A stretch of DNA of 64,000 bases from Mycetocola spongiae (GTDB lineage: Bacteria; Actinomycetota; Actinomycetes; Actinomycetales; Microbacteriaceae). Shown piece after piece: positions 40,258 to 48,842 of this stretch. Below the pieces are notes generated by a model. That model was not told the origin of the DNA, did no database searches, and saw only the letters and a list, made by a program, of their open reading frames with translations. Where the stretch lies: the NCBI RefSeq assembly GCF_020424085.1, contig NZ_CP080203.1, positions 434,001-498,000 on the forward strand, read 5' to 3'. A program made the position numbers and the translations under genes. Within the stretch, counting starts at the first letter, position 1. Each line of letters starts with the position of its first letter.

Positions 40258-40761
40258 GTGAACTCTCTGCTGAAGATCCTCCGGGCCCTGGTTAATGCGC
40301 TCGGTAGCTCCCCCAAGAAGACCTCCACCCCCGGCACCCCCTCTCCCGGCCAGCGCGGCCGGGAGGCCACGGTGGAGGTATCGCCGCGTTCACTCGGCCC
40401 GGTGACCGTGACCTATGTACCCCACCGCGATGGTGCCGCCGATCCGGGGGAGGTTGTCTGGACCTGGGTGCCGTTTGAGGAAAACGACGGCAGGGGCAAG
40501 GATCGGCCCGTGCTGATCGTGGCGGCACTGCCCGGGGGCGATGTGCTCGCGGTGCAGCTCACGTCCAAGGAGCACGCGGGTGGGGATTATCTTTCGCTGG
40601 GTGCCGGTCCCTGGGATGCGCAGGGACGCCCGAGCTGGGTGATCCTGGACCGGGTCTTCCGGGTGCGCCCGGGCGGCATGCGCCGCGAGGCCGCGAGCCT
40701 GGACCGGAAAAACTTCGACCGGGTGGCCTCCGCGCTGCGCTCACGCTATGGCTGGCGCTAA
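40258..40761 (+). CDS. PemK/MazF-like protein
   Basis: The 167-residue protein has a basic N-terminal region of about 60 residues and a PemK/MazF-like barrel starting at PGEVVWTWVPFEENDGRGKDRP, then VLIVAALPGGDVLAVQLT. Such proteins are ribosome-independent mRNA endonucleases when they are true toxins. No antitoxin-like small gene is adjacent: the next gene is DUF1801. It may be a domesticated member. GTG 40258 is used; an ATG two bases earlier stops at once. Confidence 0.75.
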   Translation: MNSLLKILRALVNALGSSPKKTSTPGTPSPGQRGREATVEVSPRSLGPVTVTYVPHRDGAADPGEVVWTWVPFEENDGRGKDRPVLIVAALPGGDVLAVQLTSKEHAGGDYLSLGAGPWDAQGRPSWVILDRVFRVRPGGMRREAASLDRKNFDRVASALRSRYGWR

Positions 40762-40763
40762 CC

Positions 40764-41189
40764 GTGGCCGAGAATAAAACCCACGTCACCGCGGTGGACC
40801 CGGCCACATACCTGGCCGCGCTCACCCCGGCGCGGCGCGCGAGCGAGGGGCAGGCCCTGCTTGAGCTTTTTACGCGCGCCACGGGTGTACCTGGGCGCAT
40901 GTGGGGCCCAAGCATGGTGGGCTTCGGGGAACTCCGTTATCGCTATGCCTCCGGGCGCGAGGGTGTGAGCATGCGGGTGGGATTTGCGGCGCGCTCCACC
41001 GGCCCCGTGCTCTACGGCCTGCGCGAGCACACCCATAGCGCCGCACTGCTGGCGCGACTTGGCCCGCACCGCGAGAGTGCGGGCTGTGTTTATCTGCGCC
41101 GGCTGGGGGACTGCGACCTGGACGTGCTCTCCGAGCTCTGTGCCCGGAGCTTCGCGGCGCGGACCGAATTCGAGATCGACCCGGGTTAG
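40764..41189 (+). CDS. DUF1801 family protein
   Basis: The 141-residue protein matches DUF1801: PATYLAALTPARR, MWGPSMVGFGELRYRYASG and the C-terminal CVYLRRLGDCDLDVLSEL. Function unknown; related to the YdhG family. GTG 40764 lies 2 bp after the PemK-like stop, so the genes are co-transcribed. Confidence 0.85.
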   Translation: MAENKTHVTAVDPATYLAALTPARRASEGQALLELFTRATGVPGRMWGPSMVGFGELRYRYASGREGVSMRVGFAARSTGPVLYGLREHTHSAALLARLGPHRESAGCVYLRRLGDCDLDVLSELCARSFAARTEFEIDPG

Positions 41190-41279
41190 CACGCGACGGC
41201 GCGCCGCCGGGCCGGGGCTCCCGGGGTTAGACTGGTGCGCGGTCCACCCGGGCCCCCATCGATACGGGGTGATGACACC

Positions 41280-42011
41280 ATGACAATAGACCTGTTCCCG
41301 CCCGAGACCCTGACCATGGGCATCCTCCTGCTCTGCGCGTTTATTCTCTCCGCCGTGATCGGGGCCGAGCGCCAGCTCCGGCATAAAAACGCCGGCATTC
41401 GCACCCATACCCTGGTGGGGCTGGGTGCGGCGGTATTCACCCTGGTCTCCGCCTATGGCTTTGCGCCCGTGCTGGGCCCCGAGGTCAATCTGGACCCCTC
41501 GCGCATTGCCGCCCAGGTGGTCTCCGGTATCGGTTTCCTGGGCGCGGGCGTAATCTTTGTGCGCCAAAATATCGTGAGCGGGCTCACCACGGCGGCGTCG
41601 ATCTGGCTCACGGCGGCCATCGGCATGGCCTGCGGCGCGGGTCTTCCGGTCCTGGCGGTGGCGGCCACGCTGCTGCATCTGCTCACCGTCACGGTGATCT
41701 CACGGCTCTTTCGCTGGATTCGCAGCCGTTCGGTGCTCAGCGGGCGCACGCTCCTGGTGCGCTACCGCGAGGGGAAGGACGTATTGCGTCACCTGCTGGA
41801 TCTCGCGGCGAGCTATGGCTTTGCGGCAAATCTGGACCAGCTCATCCACGAGGATTCCGATGATGACGAGGGCCGCAACGAGGTCACGGCGCATATGACA
41901 CTCGTGGGCGGGCATATCCCGATTAGCGGTTTCCTGGAGATCATCTCCTCGGTGAAGGGCATCACGATGATCCGGGTGCTCACGCGGGATGACGATCAGG
42001 ACGGCGATTAG
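41280..42011 (+). CDS. mgtC: MgtC/SapB family membrane protein
   Basis: The 243-residue protein has four or five N-terminal transmembrane helices with the family signature SAVIGAERQLRHKNAGIRTHTLVGL (read 20 residues at a time), the GIGFLGAGVIF motif, and a cytoplasmic ACT-like C-terminal domain. MgtC proteins help survival at low magnesium or in macrophages, partly by affecting ATP synthase. ATG 41280 is used. It overlaps the convergent HTH gene by 4 bp. Confidence 0.88.
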   Translation: MTIDLFPPETLTMGILLLCAFILSAVIGAERQLRHKNAGIRTHTLVGLGAAVFTLVSAYGFAPVLGPEVNLDPSRIAAQVVSGIGFLGAGVIFVRQNIVSGLTTAASIWLTAAIGMACGAGLPVLAVAATLLHLLTVTVISRLFRWIRSRSVLSGRTLLVRYREGKDVLRHLLDLAASYGFAANLDQLIHEDSDDDEGRNEVTAHMTLVGGHIPISGFLEIISSVKGITMIRVLTRDDDQDGD

Positions 42012-42208
42012 CGCCGGTCGAAGTCCACGCCCGCGGTGCGCAGAATGCGGTAGACCTGCGCGGTACTGAGGCGGGCCCAACGGGCAATATCCACTACCCG
42101 CACACCATCGGCCTGGGCCCGAATAATGGCCGCGGAACGGGCGCTATGGGCGACCTCCAGGCGGTTGGCGGTGCGACCCAGCAGGATGGGCCAGTTGGTT
42201 TCAGTCAT
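42008..42208 (-). CDS. Small helix-turn-helix protein
   Basis: The 66-residue protein is nearly all HTH: AAIIRAQADGVRVVDIARWARLSTAQVYRIL (positions about 27-57) resembles resolvase- or transposase-type HTHs and small actinobacterial regulators. No catalytic domain remains. It converges on mgtC. The 178 bp upstream (42209-42386) contain an AT-rich patch but no gene. Confidence 0.7.
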   Translation of the reverse strand: MTETNWPILLGRTANRLEVAHSARSAAIIRAQADGVRVVDIARWARLSTAQVYRILRTAGVDFDRR

Positions 42209-42386
42209 GCGGTTTTCCCTCGGGTGCGTGATCGGCCTATGCGCAAAATAGCGCGGGCCGGATTCCCCGTGGGGCGGCCGACCCGCGGATAAAGGCTATC
42301 CCTCCGTTTCGAGACGATCCCAATTCCAAGAAAATAAATATTGTGATCGAGGGTTTTCATCAGGAAGGGCGCCGCGGGGGTGATCC

Positions 42387-42926
42387 CTAGCCGGGGGAGA
42401 CCCACTCAACCTCGCCGTCCACAACCACCGCGGTGGGCTCGAGCCCGAGGCCGCGCGCCACCGCGCGGGAGGCGTGATGCCCGGGATGGATATGCGCGCG
42501 GAGCGCGGTTATTCCGGAGGTGTGGAGCCAGTCCCCGAGACCCCGTGTGGCCTCGGCGGCGAGGCCACGCCCCTGTTCCGCGGGCGTGATCAGCCAGGCC
42601 AGCTCCGCGGTATTGCCGCGCGGGCCCGCGGTGATGGTGGCCTGCACATACCCCACCGCGCGCCCGGTATCCGGCTCGCGCAGGATCCAGTTGAGCCAGC
42701 CGGCGTCCCCCGCGGGGGAGTGCCCCGACGCCTGCCGCCGATAGCGCGCGTCCAGCTCCGCGGCGTCCGGGGCCGTGCCGCCGGTGAAGCTGTAGAGCTC
42801 GGGGGAGGAGAGGACCTGCACCATCTCCCCGGCATGGGCGGGGGTCAGGGGTTCGGCCCGCAGGCGGGCGGTGGAGAAGGCCGTGGCGCGCGGCCAGCGC
42901 GGGGCGGCCGCGGATTCAGCGGGCAA
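42387..42926 (-). CDS. GNAT-family N-acetyltransferase
   Basis: The 179-residue protein has the acetyl-CoA-binding motif near LITPAEQGRGLAAEATRGLGDWL and VGYVQATI before it; this is the RimJ/RimL-like branch. Substrate unknown. The start is uncertain: TTG 42926 overlaps the stop of the upstream DUF898 gene and yields a complete domain, and no ATG or GTG is better placed. Confidence 0.8.
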   Translation of the reverse strand: MPAESAAAPRWPRATAFSTARLRAEPLTPAHAGEMVQVLSSPELYSFTGGTAPDAAELDARYRRQASGHSPAGDAGWLNWILREPDTGRAVGYVQATITAGPRGNTAELAWLITPAEQGRGLAAEATRGLGDWLHTSGITALRAHIHPGHHASRAVARGLGLEPTAVVVDGEVEWVSPG

Positions 42927-43266
42927 ACGCCTGATTCTCCACGATCCAGCGGGTAAGCCGGGGGTAGACCCAGAAGGAATAGATTCCAAGGGTGATAATG
43001 CACAGCAGGAACCATTTGATCCACTGGCCAAAGAGCGACCAGGCGTTTCCGGTAAAAACGAGCTGATGCCCGTTGAGGAAGGTGTGCTTGGATTTCCAGC
43101 GATAGGTCATCACCAGCGCCCACGGATAGCAGATGCCCAGGGTCAGGACGGTGACCAGAAACCCGCCGATCTGCACCCCGAACCAGGTGGCGGCACCGCC
43201 GTCAAAGCGGAACAGGGGCTGGCCGGGAATGGGGGCACGCCCACCCGCATACTCTTGTGTCGTCAT
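42916..43266 (-). CDS. DUF898-type membrane protein (short form)
   Basis: The 116-residue protein has two or three transmembrane helices and the DUF898 features LTLGICYPWALVMTYRWKSKHT and IITLGIYSFWVYPRLTRW, which look like two half-repeats. Full YjgN-type proteins are about three times longer, so this is a minimal version. Function unknown. It overlaps the acetyltransferase gene. Confidence 0.78.
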   Translation of the reverse strand: MTTQEYAGGRAPIPGQPLFRFDGGAATWFGVQIGGFLVTVLTLGICYPWALVMTYRWKSKHTFLNGHQLVFTGNAWSLFGQWIKWFLLCIITLGIYSFWVYPRLTRWIVENQAFAR

Positions 43267-43335
43267 GAGACGAGAGTAGCGGGTGAGCGTGGTGGGTGGT
43301 AGCCCGGTACGGCGGCGATTTTGCCGCGCCGATGA

Positions 43336-44160
43336 TTAGGGTGCCGGGGAGCACTCACCATAGCCCGGGAGTGCCGCCGTGGCCGAGTTATTTGCGGGCT
43401 CCGCATCGGCGGCGCCGAGCGTAACCGTGATCTCGGACGTGGGGCGCGCCGTGCGGCACATCGACCCATCGGGCTGCGTGACAAAATCATGCGGCCAGGT
43501 GTCGTAGTGATAGAGCAGTTCCACCAGGAAGCCGCGCTCGGAGCCGGGCTGCGGGGCGGGGGTCATGGTGATGATGGCGGTGCCAGCGGGGCCGGGGTTA
43601 ATCACGATATCGCGCAGCGGAGCCCCCGCCATATCGGTCACGGCCACCGCGCTCCAGTGGCCGTTTCCGGCCGCGGCGATCTCCATGTCGAGCGAGGCGC
43701 CGCCGGCTATCGCGGAGGTATTGGCCACGGCCAGGGGGACCCGCACGGAAAAATCTCCACTCATCGGGGGAGCGGGCAGGATAAAGGCCGGGAAACGCAC
43801 CGCAAAATCGGCCTGCTCGGCGGGCGGCTCGCTGGGCGATGCGCTCGGCGAGGGCTCCGGGGTGGGGGAAACGCTGGGCGTTGGGGTGAGGCTCGGGACG
43901 GGGGTGGCCGTGGGGGATACCGCGGGGGTGGGTTTTGTGCCGGGTTCGCAGTCCACATTGGCGGAGGCAGGGGCACCCGGGACCAGGATCAGCGAACCGC
44001 CGATCAGTACCGCGGCCAGGGTGAGGGCGAGTGTGCCGCCGCGCCTCCCGCGGCGCCGCCCCGCGCCCAGCAGGACCAGGCCGGCCAGGAGCAGGCCCAG
44101 GATCAGGGCCGCGAGGAGCACGGGGGTATTGGTGCCGGTGACGGCGAGGCAATCGGTCAT
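43336..44160 (-). CDS. Membrane/secreted protein with N-terminal LAVTG sorting-like signal
   Basis: The 274-residue protein begins MTDCLAVTG, a hydrophobic helix and RRRGRR, which together look exactly like a sortase sorting signal, but at the wrong end. A second hydrophobic helix (about 43-63) ends in ASA, followed by a Pro/Thr/Ser linker and an external beta-rich domain of about 150 residues with paired cysteines. The stop codon TAA in frame upstream shows the N-terminus is not a fragment of a longer gene. Function unknown. Confidence 0.72.
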   Translation of the reverse strand: MTDCLAVTGTNTPVLLAALILGLLLAGLVLLGAGRRRGRRGGTLALTLAAVLIGGSLILVPGAPASANVDCEPGTKPTPAVSPTATPVPSLTPTPSVSPTPEPSPSASPSEPPAEQADFAVRFPAFILPAPPMSGDFSVRVPLAVANTSAIAGGASLDMEIAAAGNGHWSAVAVTDMAGAPLRDIVINPGPAGTAIITMTPAPQPGSERGFLVELLYHYDTWPHDFVTQPDGSMCRTARPTSEITVTLGAADAEPANNSATAALPGYGECSPAP

Positions 44161-44359
44161 GGGGGTCCCGAACTTTCTGCGTGCGGAGGAGGGGGGTAAT
44201 TATTTCCGAGGGTAACACCGGGCAGGCGTGGCGGTGAGGATATTTTCATTCCCGATCCGCGGGCTCCGCCGCACGGAGGACCGTTATGGTCCGTGCGAGT
44301 GACGCGTTCCATCCCCGCGGGCGATGCGGGCGCTGCGCCTCGCGGGCCACACTCGGAAT

Positions 44360-44839
44360 ATGAATAATTCCATGAGTTCCCCGTCCGTCTCCCGCCCCGT
44401 CTCGGCCGGGGGCCGTCGCCGCACGGCGGTGCTTGCGGGCATCGGGGCCGCCCTCGTGGTCGGGGCCCTCGCCGGCTGCTCCGCGATTTCCGCGAGTATG
44501 ACCGATGCCTGGTCGATCACCTATCGGGTCTCGCTGGACGGCGCCGATACCGAGGCCCTGGCGGCCGCGGAGGTGGCGGATGGCGAGAAGCGCGGGGAGT
44601 CCTCCCGCATGATCACGGTGAGTGGGGAGGAACTGCGGGTCTCCTCGCCGGGTGAGTGGTCGCGGGATGCGATCGTGAATGCGGGTGATCGTGCGGCCGT
44701 CGTGGCCACACCCGGGGCCCAGAGCGCCGCTACCTGCGAGATTCTGATCGATGGTTCGCGCAGCCTGCAGAAGACCACGGGCAATCCGGGGGAGGCGGTG
44801 ACCTGCGAGGTGGATACCCCCGCCTTTGAGAAAAAATAG
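44360..44839 (+). CDS. MmpS-like lipoprotein
   Basis: The 159-residue protein has a signal helix ending in the lipobox LAGC (C40), then a domain starting ITYRVSL and ending with TCEILIDG, which resembles the extracytoplasmic domain of mycobacterial MmpS. No MmpL gene is next to it. ATG 44360 is preferred over the earlier candidate at 44324, and the function is unknown. It is divergent from the LAVTG protein gene. Confidence 0.65.
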   Translation: MNNSMSSPSVSRPVSAGGRRRTAVLAGIGAALVVGALAGCSAISASMTDAWSITYRVSLDGADTEALAAAEVADGEKRGESSRMITVSGEELRVSSPGEWSRDAIVNAGDRAAVVATPGAQSAATCEILIDGSRSLQKTTGNPGEAVTCEVDTPAFEKK

Positions 44840-44857
44840 CGGCCACCGCGCGCGGGG

Positions 44858-45190
44858 CTAGCCCTCCTGTGCCTCGCGCGCGGGCCGGCGGCGGGTGATC
44901 AGCCAGTGCCCGGTCAGGAGGAGTGCCGTCAGCGCGAGCATCGCCGCGGCCACCGCCCCATCGGAGGGGGTCAGGAGCGCGGTGAGGATCGGATGTTCGG
45001 CCGTGGTGTCCGGGTCAAAGGTCCACAACACATTATTGGAGCGCACGCCCGCGCCCGTGGAGTGACGCTCCCCGCCGAGCGCGCGCGCAAGACCCGGACG
45101 GATCAGGGCGTTCAGCAGGACACCCGCCGCCAGCGGTGCGATCAGGCACGCCAGAAAACCAGCTCCGGGCCGGGTGCGGGTTCCGCTCAT
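44858..45190 (-). CDS. Small membrane protein of unknown function
   Basis: The 110-residue protein has a transmembrane helix near each end (about 11-32 and 80-99) with an extracytoplasmic loop between. I recognise no family. ATG 45190 is chosen because the longer frame would run through a tRNA gene and its terminator. Confidence 0.6.
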   Translation of the reverse strand: MSGTRTRPGAGFLACLIAPLAAGVLLNALIRPGLARALGGERHSTGAGVRSNNVLWTFDPDTTAEHPILTALLTPSDGAVAAAMLALTALLLTGHWLITRRRPAREAQEG

Positions 45191-45263
45191 GCGGCACCGG
45201 AATGGACGGACCGCGGGCGGGATCGTGGGGGCATTGCCCCAGAATACTCCGCGCCGCCGCAAC

Positions 45264-45297
45264 AAAAAACCCGCCCATATCCGTAGATAGGGGCGGG
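45264..45297 (-). terminator. Intrinsic terminator of tRNA-Val(CAC)
   Basis: On the minus strand a CCCGCCCCTATC/GATATGGGCGGG stem with loop TACG is followed by TTTTTT, ten bases after the tRNA 3' end. Confidence 0.88.
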
Positions 45298-45306
45298 AAT
45301 GATCTG

Positions 45307-45379
45307 TGAGCGATACCGGGCTCGAACCGATGACCTCTTCCGTGTGAAGGAAGCGCGCTACCAACTGCGCCAATCGCTC
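45307..45379 (-). tRNA. tRNA-Val(CAC)
   Basis: The 73-nt cloverleaf has acceptor GAGCGAT/ATCGCTC, T-loop GGTTCGAGCCC and anticodon loop TTCACAC, giving anticodon CAC. CCA is not encoded. It is close in sequence to the tRNA-Val(GAC) copies nearby but on the opposite strand. Confidence 0.95.
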
Positions 45380-45820
45380 ATTATGCTCATTGCTGGGCAC
45401 GTATGAAGCTTATAGGATGCGGGGGCCCGCGCGCGAATCCGCCGCCCGGATCGGGATAAAACCGCCAAATTTCACGGCGGGTTGGGGCGTGTCGCGGGAG
45501 TGTTTTGGGGGCGTGTGTTCCGCGGGCGGCCCCCGGTTGCAATCGCGGCTCGGGCTCGTGCCGCGCCCGTGTGGCGGCGGGCGCTGTCGCGATTTGTGGC
45601 ATGGGCGGGGCTCCGGGATTCGCTGTCGCGCGTGATGCGTGTGTCTGTGGCCGCCGCACCCCATGTCTTAATGTCTTCGGTGTGTCGGCCCGGGAGGCCC
45701 GGAATTCCGCGGATCTGGGCCGGGGAGACGCCCCGCGAAACGCCGGGAAGCGGGGTGGGATTTGCGCACATCGCTTCGGGTCGGTTATTGTAATGAAGTA
45801 CCCGGGAACGGGGACAAAAT
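45380..45820. other. Gene-free stretch between tRNA genes
   Basis: No coding frame here looks real; the open frames are low-complexity and run into tRNA genes. The last 40 bases before the tRNA-Gly gene (TTATTGTAATG, then GAACGGGGACAAAAT) are promoter-like and resemble the sequence preceding the second tRNA array. Confidence 0.6.
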
Positions 45821-45892
45821 GCGGATGTGGCGCAGTGGTAGCGCATAACCTTGCCAAGGTTAGGGTCGCGAGTTCGAATCTCGTCATCCGCT
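45821..45892 (+). tRNA. tRNA-Gly(GCC), array copy 1
   Basis: Acceptor GCGGATG/CATCCGC, T-arm GAGTTCGAATCTC, anticodon stem AACCT/AGGTT around TGCCA-type loop, anticodon GCC. CCA not encoded. Confidence 0.96.
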
Positions 45893-45946
45893 CGAGTGTA
45901 GGAAATAAGGGTTGCAAGACCTGAAGCTGTGATTAAATTCACACCT

Positions 45947-46020
45947 GGTGGCGTGGCCGAGAGGCGAGGCAGCGGCCTGCAAAGCCGTCCACACGGGTTC
46001 GAATCCCGTCGCCACCTCCA
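45947..46020 (+). tRNA. tRNA-Cys(GCA), array copy 1
   Basis: Acceptor GGTGGCG/CGCCACC, discriminator T, encoded CCA, T-arm GGGTTCGAATCCC, anticodon loop CTGCAAA giving GCA. Confidence 0.96.
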
Positions 46021-46041
46021 CTTATATAACTAAATTTATTT

Positions 46042-46116
46042 GAGCGATTGGCGCAGCGGTAGCGCGCTTCCCTGACACGGAAGAGGTCGCTGGTTCGATC
46101 CCAGTATCGCTCACCA
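46042..46116 (+). tRNA. tRNA-Val(GAC), array copy 1
   Basis: Acceptor GAGCGAT/ATCGCTC, discriminator A, encoded CCA, anticodon loop CTGACAC giving GAC. A 21-bp AT-rich spacer separates it from tRNA-Cys. Confidence 0.96.
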
Positions 46117-46120
46117 CGAA

Positions 46121-46151
46121 GGAGCCCCCGAGAATCTCGGGGGCTCCTTTT
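46121..46151 (+). terminator. Intrinsic terminator of tRNA array 1
   Basis: Perfect 12-bp stem (46121-46132 with 46136-46147), loop AAT, then TTTT, 4 bp after the tRNA-Val gene. Confidence 0.92.
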
Positions 46152-46160
46152 GTTTGGGGG

Positions 46161-47075
46161 CTAGTTCTTGATGTCCTCGGCGAGCTTCTCCAGCTCGGCC
46201 AGGGTCGAGCGCAGCTTCTCCACGGGAACCGTGGCCACCACGCTATTTCCCTTGCTCTCGGTTTTCAGCGCCTCGGCCACGCGCGGGTCCTGCCAGAACG
46301 CCACGATATCGGCCCACTCCTTCTTATCCTTATCCTCGCCGCGCACGGCCAGCACATTGGTATAGGGCAGTGAGGTATCGGCATGCGGGTCATCCAGCAG
46401 CAGTGCCTTATCGCTGGTGATGCTCAGCGCCTTATCGATTGTCGCGGCCCCGACCACCACGGCATCCACATCGGGATAGGTGGTGGGCAGCTGCTGGGCC
46501 ACGACCGGCAGGATCTCGATATTGCGCGAGTTCTTGGTGATGTCCTCCGTGGTCGGATAAATGCCGATATCGGATCCGAGCTCGATCAGCCCTGCCTCGC
46601 GCAGCAGGAAGAGGGCGCGGGCGCCATTGGAGGGATCGTTGGGGATGGCGATCTTTGCCCCCGCGGGGAGATCGGCCACCGCGTCATAATTTTCGGAGTA
46701 CAGGCCCCAGGTGGTGATCTGGGTGGGGCCCACCGGCTGCACATCGGCGTCCTTCGCCACGTTAAACGCGCTGAGGAAGGCAATGTGCTGGAATGCATTG
46801 GCGTCGATATCGCCGTTCACGAGCGCCTCATTGGGCAGCGTCCAATCGGAGAATGCCTGCCACTCGATCTCCACATTATTTTCGGAGGCCACGGTCTTCA
46901 GGACGTCCTGGATCGGGCCGATCTCGCTCACCCCGATCCGTACCTTTACCGGCTCCGCGGGGGAGTCGGAGGAGCCCGTGCCCGGTGCGGCGGCGGCCGA
47001 GCAGGCCGCCAGGACCAGGGTGGTGGGGATCAGCGCCGCGAGGGCGAGGGCACGCAGCCCGGTGAATTTGGTCAT
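46161..47075 (-). CDS. metQ: MetQ/NlpA-family methionine-binding lipoprotein
   Basis: The 304-residue substrate-binding lipoprotein has a signal peptide with lipobox LAAC (C25), then a MetQ domain with SDWTLPNEALVNGDIDANAFQH (family hallmark) and PNDPSNGARALFLL. It delivers methionine or analogues to MetN-MetI in the membrane. It is last in the metN-metI-metQ operon and ends just inside the first tRNA array. Confidence 0.93.
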   Translation of the reverse strand: MTKFTGLRALALAALIPTTLVLAACSAAAAPGTGSSDSPAEPVKVRIGVSEIGPIQDVLKTVASENNVEIEWQAFSDWTLPNEALVNGDIDANAFQHIAFLSAFNVAKDADVQPVGPTQITTWGLYSENYDAVADLPAGAKIAIPNDPSNGARALFLLREAGLIELGSDIGIYPTTEDITKNSRNIEILPVVAQQLPTTYPDVDAVVVGAATIDKALSITSDKALLLDDPHADTSLPYTNVLAVRGEDKDKKEWADIVAFWQDPRVAEALKTESKGNSVVATVPVEKLRSTLAELEKLAEDIKN

Positions 47076-47113
47076 GATTTATCCTCTGTTTGGGAAATGG
47101 TATTGCGGGAAAT

Positions 47114-47782
47114 TTAGGAGCGGCGCAGGACCCAGTTGGCGGTGCGGCTGCCCACAAACTGCACGATCTGCACCAGAACGATCAGCACGATGATGACAAT
47201 AAGCATGATTCCGTTGTCATAGCGCTGATAGCCGTAGACCAGGGCCAGGTCACCCAGTCCGCCGCCGCCCACCACGCCGGCCACGGCCGTGAAGTCGATC
47301 AGGGCCACCAAAATATAGGTGAGTCCCAGGATCAGCGGCGCGAGCGCCTCGGGCAGCAGGATCGTGAACAGCACACGCAGCGGCCGGGCCCCCATCGCGG
47401 CGCCGGCCTCGATGACGCCGGGGTCCACCGCCACGAGGTTATTCTCGACGATGCGACCGATGCTGAGCGTGGCGATGATCGAGAGGGCAAAAATTGCGGC
47501 GCCCGGGCCAATGCTGGTGCCCACCACCAGCCGGGTCAGCGGGGTGATTGCGACGATGAAGATGATAAACGGGATCGGCCTGATCACGTTGATCAGCAGG
47601 TTAAAGATGCCGGAAACCCAGGCATTGGCGAGCAGGTTGCCCTGCCGGGTGGCATAGAGCAGCAGGCCCAGAAGCACACCAAAGACACTCGCGATGAGCA
47701 TCGAGACGCTCACCATCTGCAGGGTTTGCAGCGTAGCGATCCAGATCTTGGGCCAGGCGGCCACCCAGTCGGTATTACCCAT
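47114..47782 (-). CDS. metI: MetI methionine ABC transporter permease
   Basis: The 222-residue permease has five or six transmembrane helices and the EAA-type loop EAGAAMGARPLRVLFTILLPEA that contacts MetN. RPIPFIIFIVAITPLTR is a MetI signature. ATG 47782 overlaps the metN end by 8 bp, so translation is coupled. Confidence 0.94.
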   Translation of the reverse strand: MGNTDWVAAWPKIWIATLQTLQMVSVSMLIASVFGVLLGLLLYATRQGNLLANAWVSGIFNLLINVIRPIPFIIFIVAITPLTRLVVGTSIGPGAAIFALSIIATLSIGRIVENNLVAVDPGVIEAGAAMGARPLRVLFTILLPEALAPLILGLTYILVALIDFTAVAGVVGGGGLGDLALVYGYQRYDNGIMLIVIIVLIVLVQIVQFVGSRTANWVLRRS

Positions 47783-48842
47783 GCGCTGCCACCTCCGCCA
47801 CCGAAACCGAGTGTCGCAGCTGGGCGATCGTGGCCTCCACGGCCGCGTCCTCGCCGATGAGCTCCACCGTGAGGCTGCCAAAGAGCCGCCCCTGCAATTC
47901 GCTGACCCCGCCATAGACCACGTTAAAGTCCACGTTATTATCGCGCGCGGCGCGGGTGAGATAGGGGTCGTTGCTGGCCCGGTCCTCCACCGCGAGGGTC
48001 ACGAGCCTGCCGGTGTGCAGCGCACGAATGCGCTCCAGCGAGGCGTCATCGGCGTGGTGGTGCAGTACCGAGGAGACAAAGCGCTTGCTGGTGGGATCAT
48101 TCGGGGCCGAAAATACCTCGTAGATGGTGCCCTCCTCAACCACCCGGCCCGAGGCCATTACCGCGACCCGATCGCAGACGCGGCGCACCACCTCCATCTC
48201 ATGCGTGACCAGTACGATGGTCACGCCGTATTCCCGGTTCACCCGGCGCAGCAGCTCCAGGACCTCCGCGGTGGTCTGCGGGTCCAGCGCCGACGTGGAC
48301 TCATCCGAGATCAGCACATCGGGGCGATTGGCCAGGGCCCGGGCTATACCCACGCGCTGTTTCTGGCCGCCCGAGAGCTGGGAGGGATAGGAATCGGCCT
48401 TATCAACCAGCCCCACAAACGCCAGGAGCTCGGTGACGCGGCGGATGGTGTCCTCCGCGGATACCCCGGCCAGGCGCAGCGGATAGGCCACGTTTCCAAA
48501 TACCGTGCGCGAGTTCAGCAGATTAAACTGCTGAAAAATCATGCCGATGCGCAGCCGGGCGATGCTCAGATCCTTGCCGCCGAGGGCGTTGATCTCCTTG
48601 CCATTCACCAGCACGCTGCCCGTGGTGGGGCGTTCAAGCGCGTTGATGGTGCGCAGCAGCGTGCTCTTACCGGCGCCGCTATAGCCCACGATGCCAAAGA
48701 TGGCGCCGCGGCCGATGTTAAAGCTCACATTATCCAGGGCGGTGAGTTCCTTTTTACGCCCGCTGAAGCGTTTGGTGACGCCCCGAAATTCGATCATCGG
48801 GTCGGCCGCCACGGGTGGTGGGGCGAGGGTGGAGGGGGGCAT
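47775..48842 (-). CDS. metN: MetN methionine ABC transporter ATP-binding protein
   Basis: The 355-residue ATPase has Walker A GYSGAGKST (53-61), ABC signature LSGGQKQRVGIARAL and Walker B VLISDE. A C-terminal NIL/ACT-like domain of about 90 residues can bind methionine and shut down transport. AAGGA stands 8 bp before ATG 48842. It is first in the metNIQ operon. Confidence 0.95.
   Translation of the reverse strand: MPPSTLAPPPVAADPMIEFRGVTKRFSGRKKELTALDNVSFNIGRGAIFGIVGYSGAGKSTLLRTINALERPTTGSVLVNGKEINALGGKDLSIARLRIGMIFQQFNLLNSRTVFGNVAYPLRLAGVSAEDTIRRVTELLAFVGLVDKADSYPSQLSGGQKQRVGIARALANRPDVLISDESTSALDPQTTAEVLELLRRVNREYGVTIVLVTHEMEVVRRVCDRVAVMASGRVVEEGTIYEVFSAPNDPTSKRFVSSVLHHHADDASLERIRALHTGRLVTLAVEDRASNDPYLTRAARDNNVDFNVVYGGVSELQGRLFGSLTVELIGEDAAVEATIAQLRHSVSVAEVAAHG

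Larger units (their letters stand above)
45814..46115 (+). repeat. Direct repeat, copy 1 (tRNA Gly-Cys-Val array)
   Basis: Two blocks are identical to copy 2 at 54295-54600: 45814-45899 (86 bp around tRNA-Gly) and 45947-46115 (169 bp, tRNA-Cys, spacer and tRNA-Val). The intervening spacer differs in length and sequence (47 versus 51 bp). Confidence 0.95.

Noticed and set aside
45505-45924. 139-codon frame before and through tRNA-Gly
   Set aside because: It reads through a tRNA gene and its promoter; the sequence is low-complexity.
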